A stretch of DNA of 64,000 nucleotides from Thermogemmata fonticola (GTDB taxonomy: Bacteria > Planctomycetota > Planctomycetia > Gemmatales > Gemmataceae): NCBI RefSeq assembly GCF_013694095.1, contig NZ_JACEFB010000008.1:141720-205719 (forward strand). The letters run 5' to 3'. Each line of letters begins with the position of its first letter. Within the stretch, counting starts at the first letter, position 1. The position numbers and the translations under genes were made by a program. Shown piece by piece: positions 8,957 to 21,065 of this stretch. A model generated the notes under the pieces. That model was not told the origin of the DNA. It saw nothing but the letters and a program-made list of their open reading frames with translations, and searched no databases.

Positions 8957-10207
8957 ATGGCTACACCGCGGCGTCGGGTCGTGATTACAGGTTTAGGCAC
9001 GGTCAATCCCCTGGGGTTGTCCTGTGAAGAGTATTGGCGTGGGCTGGTCAATGGCCAAAGCGGTATCGCCCTGCTCACCAGCTTCGACACCAGTCAATTC
9101 AAGGTCAAATTTGGGGGCGAAGTCAAGAATTTCAACCCGGAAGCCTATTTTGACAAGGTGTCCGTCCGGAAGGTGGACCGCTTCACCCAGTTTGCCCTCG
9201 TCGCAGCCGAGGAAGCGATCCGGGACAGCGGCATCGATTTCGGGCGGGAGGACCCTTTTCGCTGCGGCTGCATCCTCGGCAGCGGCATCGGCGGCCTCAA
9301 AGAATTTGAACTCGGGCACGAAACGTTACTCTCGAAGGGGCCGACCCGCGTCAATCCGTTCGTGATCCCGAAAATGATCGTCAATTCCGCCGCGGGGAAC
9401 ATCTCCATCCGTTACGGGCTGCGTGGGCCGAATACTACCGTCTCGACCGCCTGCTCCTCCGCAGCTCATGCCATCGCGGACGCCTGTACTGCCATCCGTT
9501 GCGGCTATGCCGACGTCATGATCACGGGTGGAAGCGAAGCGGCGGTCACCCCCATGGGTTTGGCCGGCTTCATCGCCTGCCGGGCACTCTCGGAACGCAA
9601 CGAGGACCCCGCCGGTGCTAGCCGCCCCTTCGATAAAGACCGCGATGGCTTCGTCCTGAGCGAAGGCGCCGGTATCCTGGTCCTGGAAGAATACGAACAT
9701 GCCAAGGCGCGCAACGCCAATATCTACGCCGAAATCTGCGGCATAGGGAACACCGCGGACGCCTACCACATCACCCAACCGCATGAAGAAGGCTTGGGGG
9801 CAGCCGAAGCCATGCGGGCCGCCATCCGCGACGCCGGCTGGAATCCCGACGAGGTTCAGTACATCAATGCCCACGGAACTAGCACTCCGCTGGGGGATGT
9901 GGCCGAAACCAAAGCTATCAAGATCGTCTTTGGCGATCATGCCCGCAAACTGATGATCTCCAGCACCAAGAGCATGATCGGCCATCTCCTGGGGGCCAGC
10001 GGAGGCGCAGAAGCGGTAGCTTGTGCCCTGAGTATCCGCCACGGCGTGCTCCATCCCACCATCAATCTCCATCGCCCGGACATCGAATGCGGCTGCGATC
10101 TCGACTACATTCCCAACGTCGCTCGCGAAGTCCGAGTCAAAAAGGTGTTGTCGAACAGTTTCGGCTTCGGCGGCCATAACTGCTGCCTCGCCCTGGGAGC
10201 TGTCTGA
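8957..10207 (+). CDS. fabF: Beta-ketoacyl-ACP synthase II
   Basis: 416 aa. FabF condenses malonyl-ACP with acyl-ACP. The nucleophile Cys166 is in TVSTACSSAAHA. The two catalytic histidines are in NAHGTSTPLGD and in IGHLLGASGGAEAV, and the C-terminal NSFGFGGHN block is complete. A GTG at 8954 is one codon upstream; I prefer the ATG at 8957. It is packed against acpP and almost certainly cotranscribed. It is the last gene of the fatty-acid cluster in this window. Confidence 0.96.
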   Translation: MATPRRRVVITGLGTVNPLGLSCEEYWRGLVNGQSGIALLTSFDTSQFKVKFGGEVKNFNPEAYFDKVSVRKVDRFTQFALVAAEEAIRDSGIDFGREDPFRCGCILGSGIGGLKEFELGHETLLSKGPTRVNPFVIPKMIVNSAAGNISIRYGLRGPNTTVSTACSSAAHAIADACTAIRCGYADVMITGGSEAAVTPMGLAGFIACRALSERNEDPAGASRPFDKDRDGFVLSEGAGILVLEEYEHAKARNANIYAEICGIGNTADAYHITQPHEEGLGAAEAMRAAIRDAGWNPDEVQYINAHGTSTPLGDVAETKAIKIVFGDHARKLMISSTKSMIGHLLGASGGAEAVACALSIRHGVLHPTINLHRPDIECGCDLDYIPNVAREVRVKKVLSNSFGFGGHNCCLALGAV

Positions 10208-10570
10208 GCACCGTTACCTTTCTCTGGCCACCAGTGACTTCCAGCTAGTGATCCAATCCGCCGCCGCTGCTCGCCCTCAGCGAATTCCTCCTGCTTCCTC
10301 CTCCCGGAATCTGACAATACCAACCGGTCGAAGGGGCGAGAATGCCCAGCAGTCAATACGCCATATCTCCTCCCGAATACTTTTTCAGGAATCTGGTCAG
10401 CTTGAAATCTCCCAGGAAAACTGCTTGAGACATCTCACCTTCCGAAAACATTGATCCACAGGAGAATGTTGCAGAATTGATTTGCTTTTGGCGATGAGAG
10501 TGGCTAATGTATAACTTGCCGCGGTAATAGACCAGCGGTGTTTCCACGACCCCCAAGAAGGAGAGTGGCC
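10208..10570. other. Intergenic region after fabF
   Basis: 363 bp with no supported gene. It holds the fabF 3' end and presumably the promoter of the small secreted gene at 10571. The Shine-Dalgarno ggag of that gene is at 10559-10562. AT content rises in 10,350-10,520. Confidence 0.4.
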
Positions 10571-10900
10571 ATGTTACGGGTATTGCTAATGGGTGTGTGC
10601 ATCGTCGGTTTGCTCGGCGTCAGCCACGTTCTAGCCGATGACAAAGCCGAGACGAAGACCCTCAAGGGAACCCTCACCTGCACCAAGTGTGCCTTGAAGG
10701 AAACCAAGGCCTGCGGTCACGCCCTGATCGTCAAGCAGGACGGCAAAGAGATCAAGTACTACCTGGTCGACAAGGGAGGCAAGGAGCCGTATCATGGTGC
10801 TGTGTGCACGGAAGACAAGCCGGCGACCGTAACCGGAAAAGTTGTCGAGAAGAACAACAAGCGCTATATCGAGGCGCCTAAGGTGGAAGTGCAGAAGTAA
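10571..10900 (+). CDS. Small secreted DUF6370-like protein
   Basis: 109 aa. The ATG at 10571 has ggag at 10559-10562 and starts a signal peptide (MLRVLLMGVCIVGLLGVSHVLA, cleavage at VLA-DD). The mature part has the motif CTKCALKETKACGHAL followed by a beta-rich segment (YYLVDKGGKEPYHGAVC) and a VTGKVVEKNNKRYIEA ending. This Cys pattern (CxxC, then Cys near 51, then a late Cys) resembles the DUF6370 family of short planctomycete exported proteins, possibly metal-binding. The assignment is from memory of the motif. Function unknown. It has its own putative terminator 38 bp downstream. Confidence 0.85.
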   Translation: MLRVLLMGVCIVGLLGVSHVLADDKAETKTLKGTLTCTKCALKETKACGHALIVKQDGKEIKYYLVDKGGKEPYHGAVCTEDKPATVTGKVVEKNNKRYIEAPKVEVQK

Positions 10901-10937
10901 GCCGGTTGGACCAGCAGGCAGATCTGGCTATCCTGCC

Positions 10938-10966
10938 AACGCCGCTCGGATGGTTCGGGCGGCGTT
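10938..10966 (+). terminator. Putative terminator after the DUF6370-like gene
   Basis: Perfect 8-bp stem AACGCCGC / GCGGCGTT with a 13-base loop, followed by a weak T-containing tail (TCGCATTATTT). It lies 38 bp after the stop codon at 10900. Confidence 0.55.
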
Positions 10967-11246
10967 TCGCATTATTTACTTCGCATAAGGACGAGGGAAA
11001 TATCGCACAAGGACGAGGGAATACTGGGCGCACCTGCTCGGCTTGACCTGTGCTCTGGTGAATCTTCAGCGGCGGGAGGAGAAAAATTGTAGCGGGTAAA
11101 AGGTCCAGGAGCAGTAGAGCCAAGGGGCATTCCGCCTCGGGGAACCTGAGTCATGACCAATCCCGCGGTGATGGCCTCGCCGAAGCTTGCGGTTGGCAAA
11201 GAGAAGGGTCAGGGCGTAGCATAGCGGCAGAGGAGGTGCCTGGGCA
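10967..11246. other. Intergenic region before ispH
   Basis: No gene seen. A 13-base direct repeat (AAGGACGAGGGAA) occurs twice, near 10985 and 11007. The ispH Shine-Dalgarno (aggaggt) is at 11231-11237. No promoter could be fixed. Confidence 0.4.
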
Positions 11247-12185
11247 ATGAAGATCATTCTGGCGAATCCCCGCGGCTTCTGCGCGGGCGTCAACATGGCC
11301 ATAGCCACCTTGGAGGAGGCGTTGCGCCGCTTTGGCCCGCCGATTTACGTCTATCACGAGATTGTGCACAATCGCCCGATCGTGGAGCGGTTCCGGGCGC
11401 AGGGAGTGGTTTTTGTCAATGATGTGGCCGAGGTCCCGGAGGGAGCGGTGCTCCTGTTTAGCGCGCATGGCGTCGCCCCCGAAGTCCGGCGGCAAGCGGC
11501 AGCCCGGCGGCTCCTGGCCATTGATGCCACCTGCCCCCTGGTCACCAAGGTCCACCTTGAAGCCATCCGTTTTGCACGGGAAGGTTACACCATCATTCTG
11601 ATCGGCCACGCCGGACATGACGAAGTCGTCGGAACGATGGGCGAAGTGCCGGACCATATCGTCCTGGTTGAGGATCTCGAGGATGTCCAGGCTTTGCCCT
11701 TTCCTCCAGAGGCCCGCCTGGCCTACCTGACGCAAACGACTCTGAGCGTGGACGAAGCCAAGGTGATCATCGACGCCCTCAAGCAGCGTTATCCGCAGAT
11801 TGTGGGTCCGAACAAGGACGATATTTGCTATGCGACGCAGAATCGGCAGGAAGCGGTGCGGGAATTGGCCCATGAGGCAGATGTGGTGCTGGTTCTGGGC
11901 AGCCAGAACAGCTCGAACAGCCAGCGCCTGGCGGAACTGGCCCGCGCCTTGGGGAAACCGGCGTATCTGATCGATCGCGTGACGGAATTGCAACCGGACT
12001 GGTTCCGGCCTGAGGATACGGTCCTGATCACCGCAGGGGCCAGCGCGCCGGAAGAAAATGTCCAGGACTGCGTGGCCTACTTGCGCTCCCGCTTCGGTGC
12101 CAAGGTCGAAAATCGCACGGTCCGTGAAGAGCATGTCAGTTTTCCCCTGCCGCGGGAATTGCGCGTGCTCACCACCGCCTCCTGA
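11247..12185 (+). CDS. ispH: 4-hydroxy-3-methylbut-2-enyl diphosphate reductase
   Basis: 312 aa. IspH is the last enzyme of the MEP isoprenoid pathway; it reduces HMBPP to IPP and DMAPP with an Fe-S cluster. The three cluster cysteines are in place: Cys12 (NPRGFCAGV), Cys96 (DATCPLVTKVH) and Cys194 (DDICYATQNRQ). The substrate-binding histidines are in YVYHEIVHN and IGHAGHDEVVGTMGE, and SSNSQRLAELA closes the active site. The start has aggaggt ten bases upstream. It is followed by the Gfo/Idh gene after 87 bp. Confidence 0.96.
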   Translation: MKIILANPRGFCAGVNMAIATLEEALRRFGPPIYVYHEIVHNRPIVERFRAQGVVFVNDVAEVPEGAVLLFSAHGVAPEVRRQAAARRLLAIDATCPLVTKVHLEAIRFAREGYTIILIGHAGHDEVVGTMGEVPDHIVLVEDLEDVQALPFPPEARLAYLTQTTLSVDEAKVIIDALKQRYPQIVGPNKDDICYATQNRQEAVRELAHEADVVLVLGSQNSSNSQRLAELARALGKPAYLIDRVTELQPDWFRPEDTVLITAGASAPEENVQDCVAYLRSRFGAKVENRTVREEHVSFPLPRELRVLTTAS

Positions 12186-12272
12186 AGGGAATCGGGAGAG
12201 GCCAGCGGGACCGAAGCAAGCAAGCCGCAGGCTCTCGGACATGGATGCTCTCGAACAGCCGGGGGACACGCC

Positions 12273-13397
12273 ATGACCCAGACGTTGTGCTCCGAATTGG
12301 CCCTGCGTTATCTGCCGGAATTGCCCCGGCGGTCGGACTGGCGGATCGGTTGCATCGGGGCCGGATTCATCATGCGGGACTGCCACCTCGTGGCGTATCA
12401 GCAGGCGGGATGGCAACCCCTGGCGATCGCCTCCCGGCGTACGGAGTCTGCCGCGGCGGTTGCTCAGCGCTTTGGCATCCCAACCGTTCACGAGCAGATC
12501 AGCGACTTGCTCCACGATCCGCGCCTGGAGGTGCTGGACATTGCGGTACCGCCGGATGTGCAGCCAGAGATCATCCGGCAGGCCGTCGAGGCGGGACGGG
12601 GACGCTTGCGCGGCATTCTGGCCCAAAAACCGCTCGCCCTGAGCCTGGCCGACGCTCAGGACCTGGTCCAACGGTGCGCCGCTGCCGGCATCACACTGGC
12701 CGTCAATCAGAACATGCGTTTCGATCAGTCGGTGCGAGCGGCGAAAGACTTGATCGCCCGCGGCTGGCTAGGAGAGATCGTCCTCGCCACCATCGACATG
12801 CGCGCCGTGCCTCACTGGATGCCCTGGGCCCAGCACCTGCCGAGTCTGACGACCTTCGTGATGAGTATTCACCATCTCGACACGTTTCGCTACTGGTTGG
12901 GAACACCGGATCGTGTTCTGGCTTCGACCCGCCCCGATCCGCGAACTCGCTTCCCTCATCGTGATGGCATCAATCTGTACATCCTGGAGTACGATGCTGG
13001 ACCGCGAGCCGCCGCCTGGGATGATGTCTGGGCTGGTCCGGGCCGGGCGGAGGGGGCCGCCCCTGATCATGCGATCCGCTGGCGCATCGAAGGTACCGAC
13101 GGAGTCGCTCAAGGGACGATTGGCTGGCCCAAATATCCCGCCCACGAACCCAGCACCCTGGAGTTCTGCACGCGACGGCAAGGGAATTACTGGTTTCGGC
13201 CACGCTGGGAACAAGCCTGGTTTCCGGAGGCTTTCATCGGCACAATGGCCCAACTGCTGGTCGCCCTGGAACAGGGAACGGAACCGGAAATCTCCGGGCG
13301 CGACAACCTCGAAACGATTGCCCTCTGCACAGCGGTTTACCGATCAAGCACGGAGCATCGCGCCGTGGCTCTGCGAGAGATTCTCACCCCGAAATGA
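12273..13397 (+). CDS. Gfo/Idh/MocA-family oxidoreductase
   Basis: 374 aa. The N-terminal Rossmann fold starts RIGCIGAGFIMRDCHLVAY (GxGxxM nucleotide loop). It continues with the family landmarks VLDIAVPPDVQ and LAQKPLALSL; the usual EKP motif reads QKP here. A C-terminal substrate domain has SIHHLDTFRYWLG, whose histidines are the usual catalytic site. These enzymes oxidise or reduce sugars or cyclitols with NAD(P). The substrate cannot be read from the sequence. Planctomycetes carry many paralogs. The ATG at 12273 has a GGGGGA Shine-Dalgarno. Confidence 0.9.
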   Translation: MTQTLCSELALRYLPELPRRSDWRIGCIGAGFIMRDCHLVAYQQAGWQPLAIASRRTESAAAVAQRFGIPTVHEQISDLLHDPRLEVLDIAVPPDVQPEIIRQAVEAGRGRLRGILAQKPLALSLADAQDLVQRCAAAGITLAVNQNMRFDQSVRAAKDLIARGWLGEIVLATIDMRAVPHWMPWAQHLPSLTTFVMSIHHLDTFRYWLGTPDRVLASTRPDPRTRFPHRDGINLYILEYDAGPRAAAWDDVWAGPGRAEGAAPDHAIRWRIEGTDGVAQGTIGWPKYPAHEPSTLEFCTRRQGNYWFRPRWEQAWFPEAFIGTMAQLLVALEQGTEPEISGRDNLETIALCTAVYRSSTEHRAVALREILTPK

Positions 13398-13445
13398 CCC
13401 CCATCCCTCGGGCCAGTGGGAAGGCGCAGTCCATCGAGAGCAGGT

Positions 13446-14300
13446 ATGAATCTGTCCCTGGAAATCGAACAAGCGTATCTGCTGGCGGACAGCCGGGGTG
13501 TCCGAGTGGCAGCAGCATCGCCGGGATTCGACACGGCCGAGGGAGAGCGACTCGCCGTGCTCTTTGGAGAGCGACCAGCGGGCGTGGCCTGCCCTCTGGC
13601 CCACTTTGCCTGCCCCTTCGGCAAGCACCACGTTTGCGTGGTCCGAGTCGCCGATGTGCCGGGAGCCGGAGAACGCCTGGGCTTCCATTTTCTGGTCCTG
13701 CACCGGCAGTTGTACCGCCACCTGGGGGACCCCTTTGCCATTGCGGATCGATTCCCCAGCGACTGGAGCCTGCGCGGCAGTTTGCCCACCCTGGCCTGGC
13801 CTGCCGAACCCCTAGCGGAACGAACCCTGGAACAATTGGATGCCATCCTGCGCGAAGGCGACGGCCCTTTGCTGCTCGGCGCCACGCAAGCCCTCGTCGA
13901 TGGCAATCGTGTGGTCGTCGCGCGTTCCGCACCGGATGAGGCCCTGGTGCGCGGTTTGTGGTCGCTGTTGCCCCAACGCAGTCGGGTGGACCTCTGGCCG
14001 GCCACTTTTGCCTTCAGTGATGAGTTGCGTTTCCATTTTCGGGTGGCGCCGCCCCAACAGCTTGCTGCCGAAACAGCGGCTCGCGGGGAGCAGCCCTGCT
14101 ATGATCTGCTCAACGAAGAAGCCGTCCGGAATTATCCTGCCGGCAGCTACGAGTTGAATCTCCAGATCGCCGTGGAAAGCGGGGATCGGACCGCCCTGCG
14201 GCAGTTGCTCCACCGCCGCACGCCCGACGAAACCCTCCGCTTGGCTTTCTATCTGCTGCTCTGCACCATCGCCGCCGTTCTGATCTCGCGCCTGTGGTAA
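13446..14300 (+). CDS. Tail-anchored hypothetical protein
   Basis: About 284 aa. The ATG at 13446 follows gagcagg; an in-frame ATG at 13416 lies too close to the previous stop and adds unlikely residues. The protein is mixed alpha/beta, with a first domain (to about 110) containing PFGKHHVCVVRVADVPGAG and GFHFLVLHRQLY, a second containing LEQLDAILREGDGPLLLG and LWSLLPQRSRVDLWPATFAF, and one C-terminal membrane helix (FYLLLCTIAAVLISRLW) ending three residues from the terminus. The layout is distantly reminiscent of GTPase-associated protein 1 (GAP1) N and M domains, but this is a weak resemblance. It lies 48 bp after the oxidoreductase, probably in one operon. Confidence 0.72.
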   Translation: MNLSLEIEQAYLLADSRGVRVAAASPGFDTAEGERLAVLFGERPAGVACPLAHFACPFGKHHVCVVRVADVPGAGERLGFHFLVLHRQLYRHLGDPFAIADRFPSDWSLRGSLPTLAWPAEPLAERTLEQLDAILREGDGPLLLGATQALVDGNRVVVARSAPDEALVRGLWSLLPQRSRVDLWPATFAFSDELRFHFRVAPPQQLAAETAARGEQPCYDLLNEEAVRNYPAGSYELNLQIAVESGDRTALRQLLHRRTPDETLRLAFYLLLCTIAAVLISRLW

Positions 14301-14530
14301 TGCCGCCGGCCAAGTTTCATCCAAGAGACCACGGGAGAGGGATAAGGTGGGAAGAACAAGCCGGAGCAATCCCGCTAGGCGATTCAACTGGCTGGCCGAC
14401 ACCCGGTTACTCTGGTTGGCCCACGCACTTCTTGACGCAGTTGGAATACCGTGTATCACGCTCCTGAGGAAGACTGCGGAATGCGCAATGCCTGTGTTCG
14501 GAAGGGATTGATCCTATCTTCCAGGCGAGG

Positions 14531-17911
<3,381 letters not shown>

Positions 17912-17979
17912 ATCTCCGGGAGCCACTACTCTTTGTTGTCGGCCTGCTTCACGAGCAGCCATTCTTCGGGGCGTTACTG

Positions 17980-20073
17980 TCACGGCGGAACGGCGGGGAG
18001 AGTGGAGTCTGGTTTTTCTGCACGAGGGCCCGCTCGTTCCAAAGGCGGACTGCCGTGAGGGTTCATGCCACAGCCCTCGGAGGAGGGCAGGACTGCCTCA
18101 GTCCGGGGCGGTACAGACTCTGCGGCACGCTGACGCGCCGTCAAGACCGCACGGGATAGGTCGGAGGGAGTGAACGGTTTGGGCAAGAAGACGGCATCGG
18201 TGAAAGTATCGAGCTGAACTTCCTCAGGAACATAGCCAGACATAAACACGATGGCCAAGCGGGGATAGCGGCAGAGCAAGCGTTCGGCCAATTCCTGGCC
18301 ATCCATACCGGGCATGACCAAGTCGGTGACCAAAACGTCGAACCCCTTCTCGGTCTGCATTTCGATCTGGTGCAAGGCCGCCTCGCCATCGGGAGCTTCC
18401 AGCACTTCGTATCCCTGATTCTCCAGAGTCAGACGGGCAAGTTTGCGGAGCGAATCCTCATCTTCGACCAGGAGCAGCCGCCCACTTTGGCGGGGATGTT
18501 GGCGGACCAGGGCCGGCGGCAGCGGAGTACGGCTCTCCTGGACCGTCTGTCCTTTCGCCCAGGGTAAGGTCAGGGTAAACGTCGTTCCGCATCCTGGCGC
18601 GGTATCGACGTGAATCTGGCCGCCTAACCGCTGAACAATGCCAAAGGCGGTGGTCAGACCCAATCCTGTCCCTTTGTCCGGTCCTTTCGTCGTAAAGAAT
18701 GGCTCAAAGATGCGTTCCTTGACGGCGTCGTCCATGCCGACTCCGGTGTCGCTGACGCGCAATTGGACCCAGCGCTGCGGCCCCTCGATGTCCGCGGATG
18801 GCAGCAAGCGCGTGCTCAGGGTCAGTACCCCTCCATCCGGCATGGCATCGCGGGCATTGACCGCCAGATTCATGATGACCTGTTCCAAGTGGCTATAGTC
18901 GGCCAAGACTGTCGCGGGTTCCGCCGACAAATCGACTACCAGCCGGATGCGCTCTCCCAAGAGGCGATCGAGCATGCTGGCCAGACCGCGAATGACACTG
19001 TTGACATCCACAATTTCCACTTGGCCGCTGGACTGGCGGCTGAACATGAGGAGCTGACGGACCAGGGCCGCGGCCCGATCGGCGGCCAGGCGCAAATCGT
19101 CCAGGTACTCCAGAGCCGCGTCCGCACTGTCGCCGAATTGCGAACGGAGCAGATCGGCGTTCCCGCGGATGATGGTCAGCAGATTGTTGAAGTCATGGGC
19201 GATCCCGCCGGCGAGCCGGCCGATTGCCTCCATCTTCTGGGCCTGGAGCAGTTGCTGTTCCAGACGCTTGCGTTCGGTGATGTCCTGATAGACGCCGATG
19301 ACGCCGACGATCTGGCCGTGAGCGTCGCGCCAGGGCACTTTGCTGGTCAGCAGAGTGCGCAGGGTGCCATCGCGGCGCGTGAGGTTTTCCTCGACATGCA
19401 TGAGCGGCTGGCCGGTACTCAGCACTTGCTGATCGCAGGAACGAAAGAAGTCCGCCTCGGAACGCGAAGCGGCGATCTGGTAGTCATCCTTGCCGATCAA
19501 CTCGGCGGGGTCGCGGAAGCCGTGATCGTGGGCGACCTGTTCATTACAGCCCCGGTAGCGGAGCTGGCGGTCCTTCCAGAATACGCCGCAGGGAATGGCG
19601 GACAGGATGTTGCGGAGCAACTCCTCGCGTTCCCGCAGGGCCTGTTCGGCCTGACGGCGGCGGGTCACATCGCGGATGAGAGCCATGCGCAGGCGCCGGC
19701 CGTTGGACTCAATCCAGGCATAGCGCACTTCCGCCGGGAAGACGGTTCCGTCCTGGCGCCGGTAAAAGCACTCGCTGGTCAAGCTGTTGTCATCGGCGGC
19801 TTCTGAGCGTAAGCAGCCGATCTCCAGGTGGGAAAAATGGCGGCCGCGGAATTGTTCCCGGCTGTAGCCGAAGTTCTGGCAGGCGCGCGGGTTGGCATCC
19901 ACAACCTGGCCTTGGCTATCGAGCAGGACGATCGCATCGGCAGCATGTTCAAACAGGCTGCGGAAGCGGGCCTCGCTTTCCCGCAATTCCTGCTCCATCT
20001 GCCGACGCTGCGTGGTGTCGCGAATGATAGCGACGGTGTGGGTGAACTCCCCCTGCTCATTGGCCACTGGCAC
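17980..20073 (-). CDS. PAS hybrid histidine kinase, C-terminal part of a split gene
   Basis: 697 aa if started at the GTG at 20073. Order: end of one PAS domain, a second PAS ([20 protein letters not shown]), a third PAS ([20 protein letters not shown]), then a kinase core with H-box [11 protein letters not shown] near residue 290, N-box [11 protein letters not shown]1 DTGVGMDD and G2 [15 protein letters not shown] receiver domain follows, with Asp in [11 protein letters not shown] near 582 and Lys in FLPKPF. It belongs in frame with the upstream piece at 20125-20658: only a TAA at 20125-20127 separates them, and the codons between ([16 protein letters not shown]) are a standard PAS ending. 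Tail-to-tail with treS. Confidence 0.88.
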   Translation of the reverse strand: MPVANEQGEFTHTVAIIRDTTQRRQMEQELRESEARFRSLFEHAADAIVLLDSQGQVVDANPRACQNFGYSREQFRGRHFSHLEIGCLRSEAADDNSLTSECFYRRQDGTVFPAEVRYAWIESNGRRLRMALIRDVTRRRQAEQALREREELLRNILSAIPCGVFWKDRQLRYRGCNEQVAHDHGFRDPAELIGKDDYQIAASRSEADFFRSCDQQVLSTGQPLMHVEENLTRRDGTLRTLLTSKVPWRDAHGQIVGVIGVYQDITERKRLEQQLLQAQKMEAIGRLAGGIAHDFNNLLTIIRGNADLLRSQFGDSADAALEYLDDLRLAADRAAALVRQLLMFSRQSSGQVEIVDVNSVIRGLASMLDRLLGERIRLVVDLSAEPATVLADYSHLEQVIMNLAVNARDAMPDGGVLTLSTRLLPSADIEGPQRWVQLRVSDTGVGMDDAVKERIFEPFFTTKGPDKGTGLGLTTAFGIVQRLGGQIHVDTAPGCGTTFTLTLPWAKGQTVQESRTPLPPALVRQHPRQSGRLLLVEDEDSLRKLARLTLENQGYEVLEAPDGEAALHQIEMQTEKGFDVLVTDLVMPGMDGQELAERLLCRYPRLAIVFMSGYVPEEVQLDTFTDAVFLPKPFTPSDLSRAVLTARQRAAESVPPRTEAVLPSSEGCGMNPHGSPPLERAGPRAEKPDSTLPAVPP

Positions 20074-20124
20074 AATTTGCCATTCCGTCCAGATGCGGCT
20101 GCCATCCTTACGGCGGCTGGGAAC

Positions 20125-20658
20125 TTACAGGCGGGTCATTTCCGTTCCCCGCAGGGCGTGGCGCACCGCCTCCAGAGCCGTCGGTTCCTCTTCGTCAGCC
20201 AAAACGCTGGGACTCATCCCCACCGCTTCACTTTCCGCATAGCCCATCAAGCGATCAAAGGCAGGGTTGGAGTAGACGATGCGCAGGGGTGCTCCCGGCG
20301 TGCGCCCGCCTTCTGCGACCATGACACCATCGCATGAAGCGGCTAGAGAGTGGGCTAACAACCGCAGGCGGCGCAGATCGTCGGTTTGCACTTGGCGGAC
20401 GCGCCGGCGCCACTCCCGCCACCCCAGCCGGACCAGGGCACCGCACAACCCCAACGCGATCAGGAAGAGCACCGCGTGCACCAGCCATCTTCCATCGCCG
20501 CGAAGATGGCGCGCAGCCAGCCACCACAACCCTACCACACCGATCGCACCACCCGCGACTCGCAGGAAGTCGCCTTCGCTTCCCCCGCGCCGCAAACCTT
20601 GCCGCAAGAGGAGGAAAGCGGACACTCCGCAGACCGCCACTATCCAGACAGAATCCAT
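20125..20658 (-). CDS. Membrane sensor N-terminus of the split histidine kinase
   Basis: 177 aa ending at the in-frame TAA. The ATG at 20658 has a strong ggaggggg ribosome site directly upstream; longer open frames up to 20925 add implausible sequence. Three membrane segments are visible in the first 90 residues (VWIVAVCGVSAFLLL; VAGGAIGVVGLWWLA; LVHAVLFLIALGLCGALV). Then comes a basic linker and the first two thirds of a PAS domain (RIVYSNPAFDRLMGYAESEAVG), which breaks off at ALRGTEMTRL. Without read-through it would make only a membrane stub. It is the 5' end of the gene whose kinase part is 17980-20073. Confidence 0.8.
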   Translation of the reverse strand: MDSVWIVAVCGVSAFLLLRQGLRRGGSEGDFLRVAGGAIGVVGLWWLAARHLRGDGRWLVHAVLFLIALGLCGALVRLGWREWRRRVRQVQTDDLRRLRLLAHSLAASCDGVMVAEGGRTPGAPLRIVYSNPAFDRLMGYAESEAVGMSPSVLADEEEPTALEAVRHALRGTEMTRL

Positions 20659-21065
20659 CCCCCCTCCCTGAACAACGTTAGCCCATCGCACCAGCAGATC
20701 CACTGTCCCGATGACATGCCACGGCATCGCCAATCGTGGAACAGGGCGGCATGGCAGGATTGCTTGACTTTTTGCCGTTAGCCTGACGTCACGGCCATCC
20801 CCAGGGACGGCGTATCCGTGACACTGCACAAGCATAGCACATCCCCAGCGAGCTGGTCTTCGCTCCGCCATATTTTCATGCGGGACCAGAAGATTAAAGG
20901 GAAAACCTTGCGGAACCCATTCCACTTAGGGAAAGGGGACGCCTTGGGGAGGAAAACCGGTCTGGAAAAGCCGGTCTGGGAAAACCGGCCCCTGAAGGCG
21001 ATCCCGGCCCAACGCACGGGTTTTGGGCAGGCGCTGCTTTCCGGCACGAGCCAGCCGAGGGGAGA
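20659..21065. other. Intergenic region upstream of the kinase
   Basis: 407 bp between the split kinase and the radical SAM gene, both on the minus strand. It contains the putative radical SAM terminator (20964-20991) and must hold the kinase promoter, which I could not locate. No gene seen. Confidence 0.4.
20964..20991 (-). terminator. Putative terminator of the radical SAM gene
   Basis: On the minus strand a 6-bp stem GCCGGT / ACCGGC (20989-20984 with 20975-20970) is followed by TTTTCC, about 75 bp after the stop. A second related hairpin follows immediately (ACCGGC with ACCGGT), so the region holds three CCGG-centred repeats. Confidence 0.5.
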
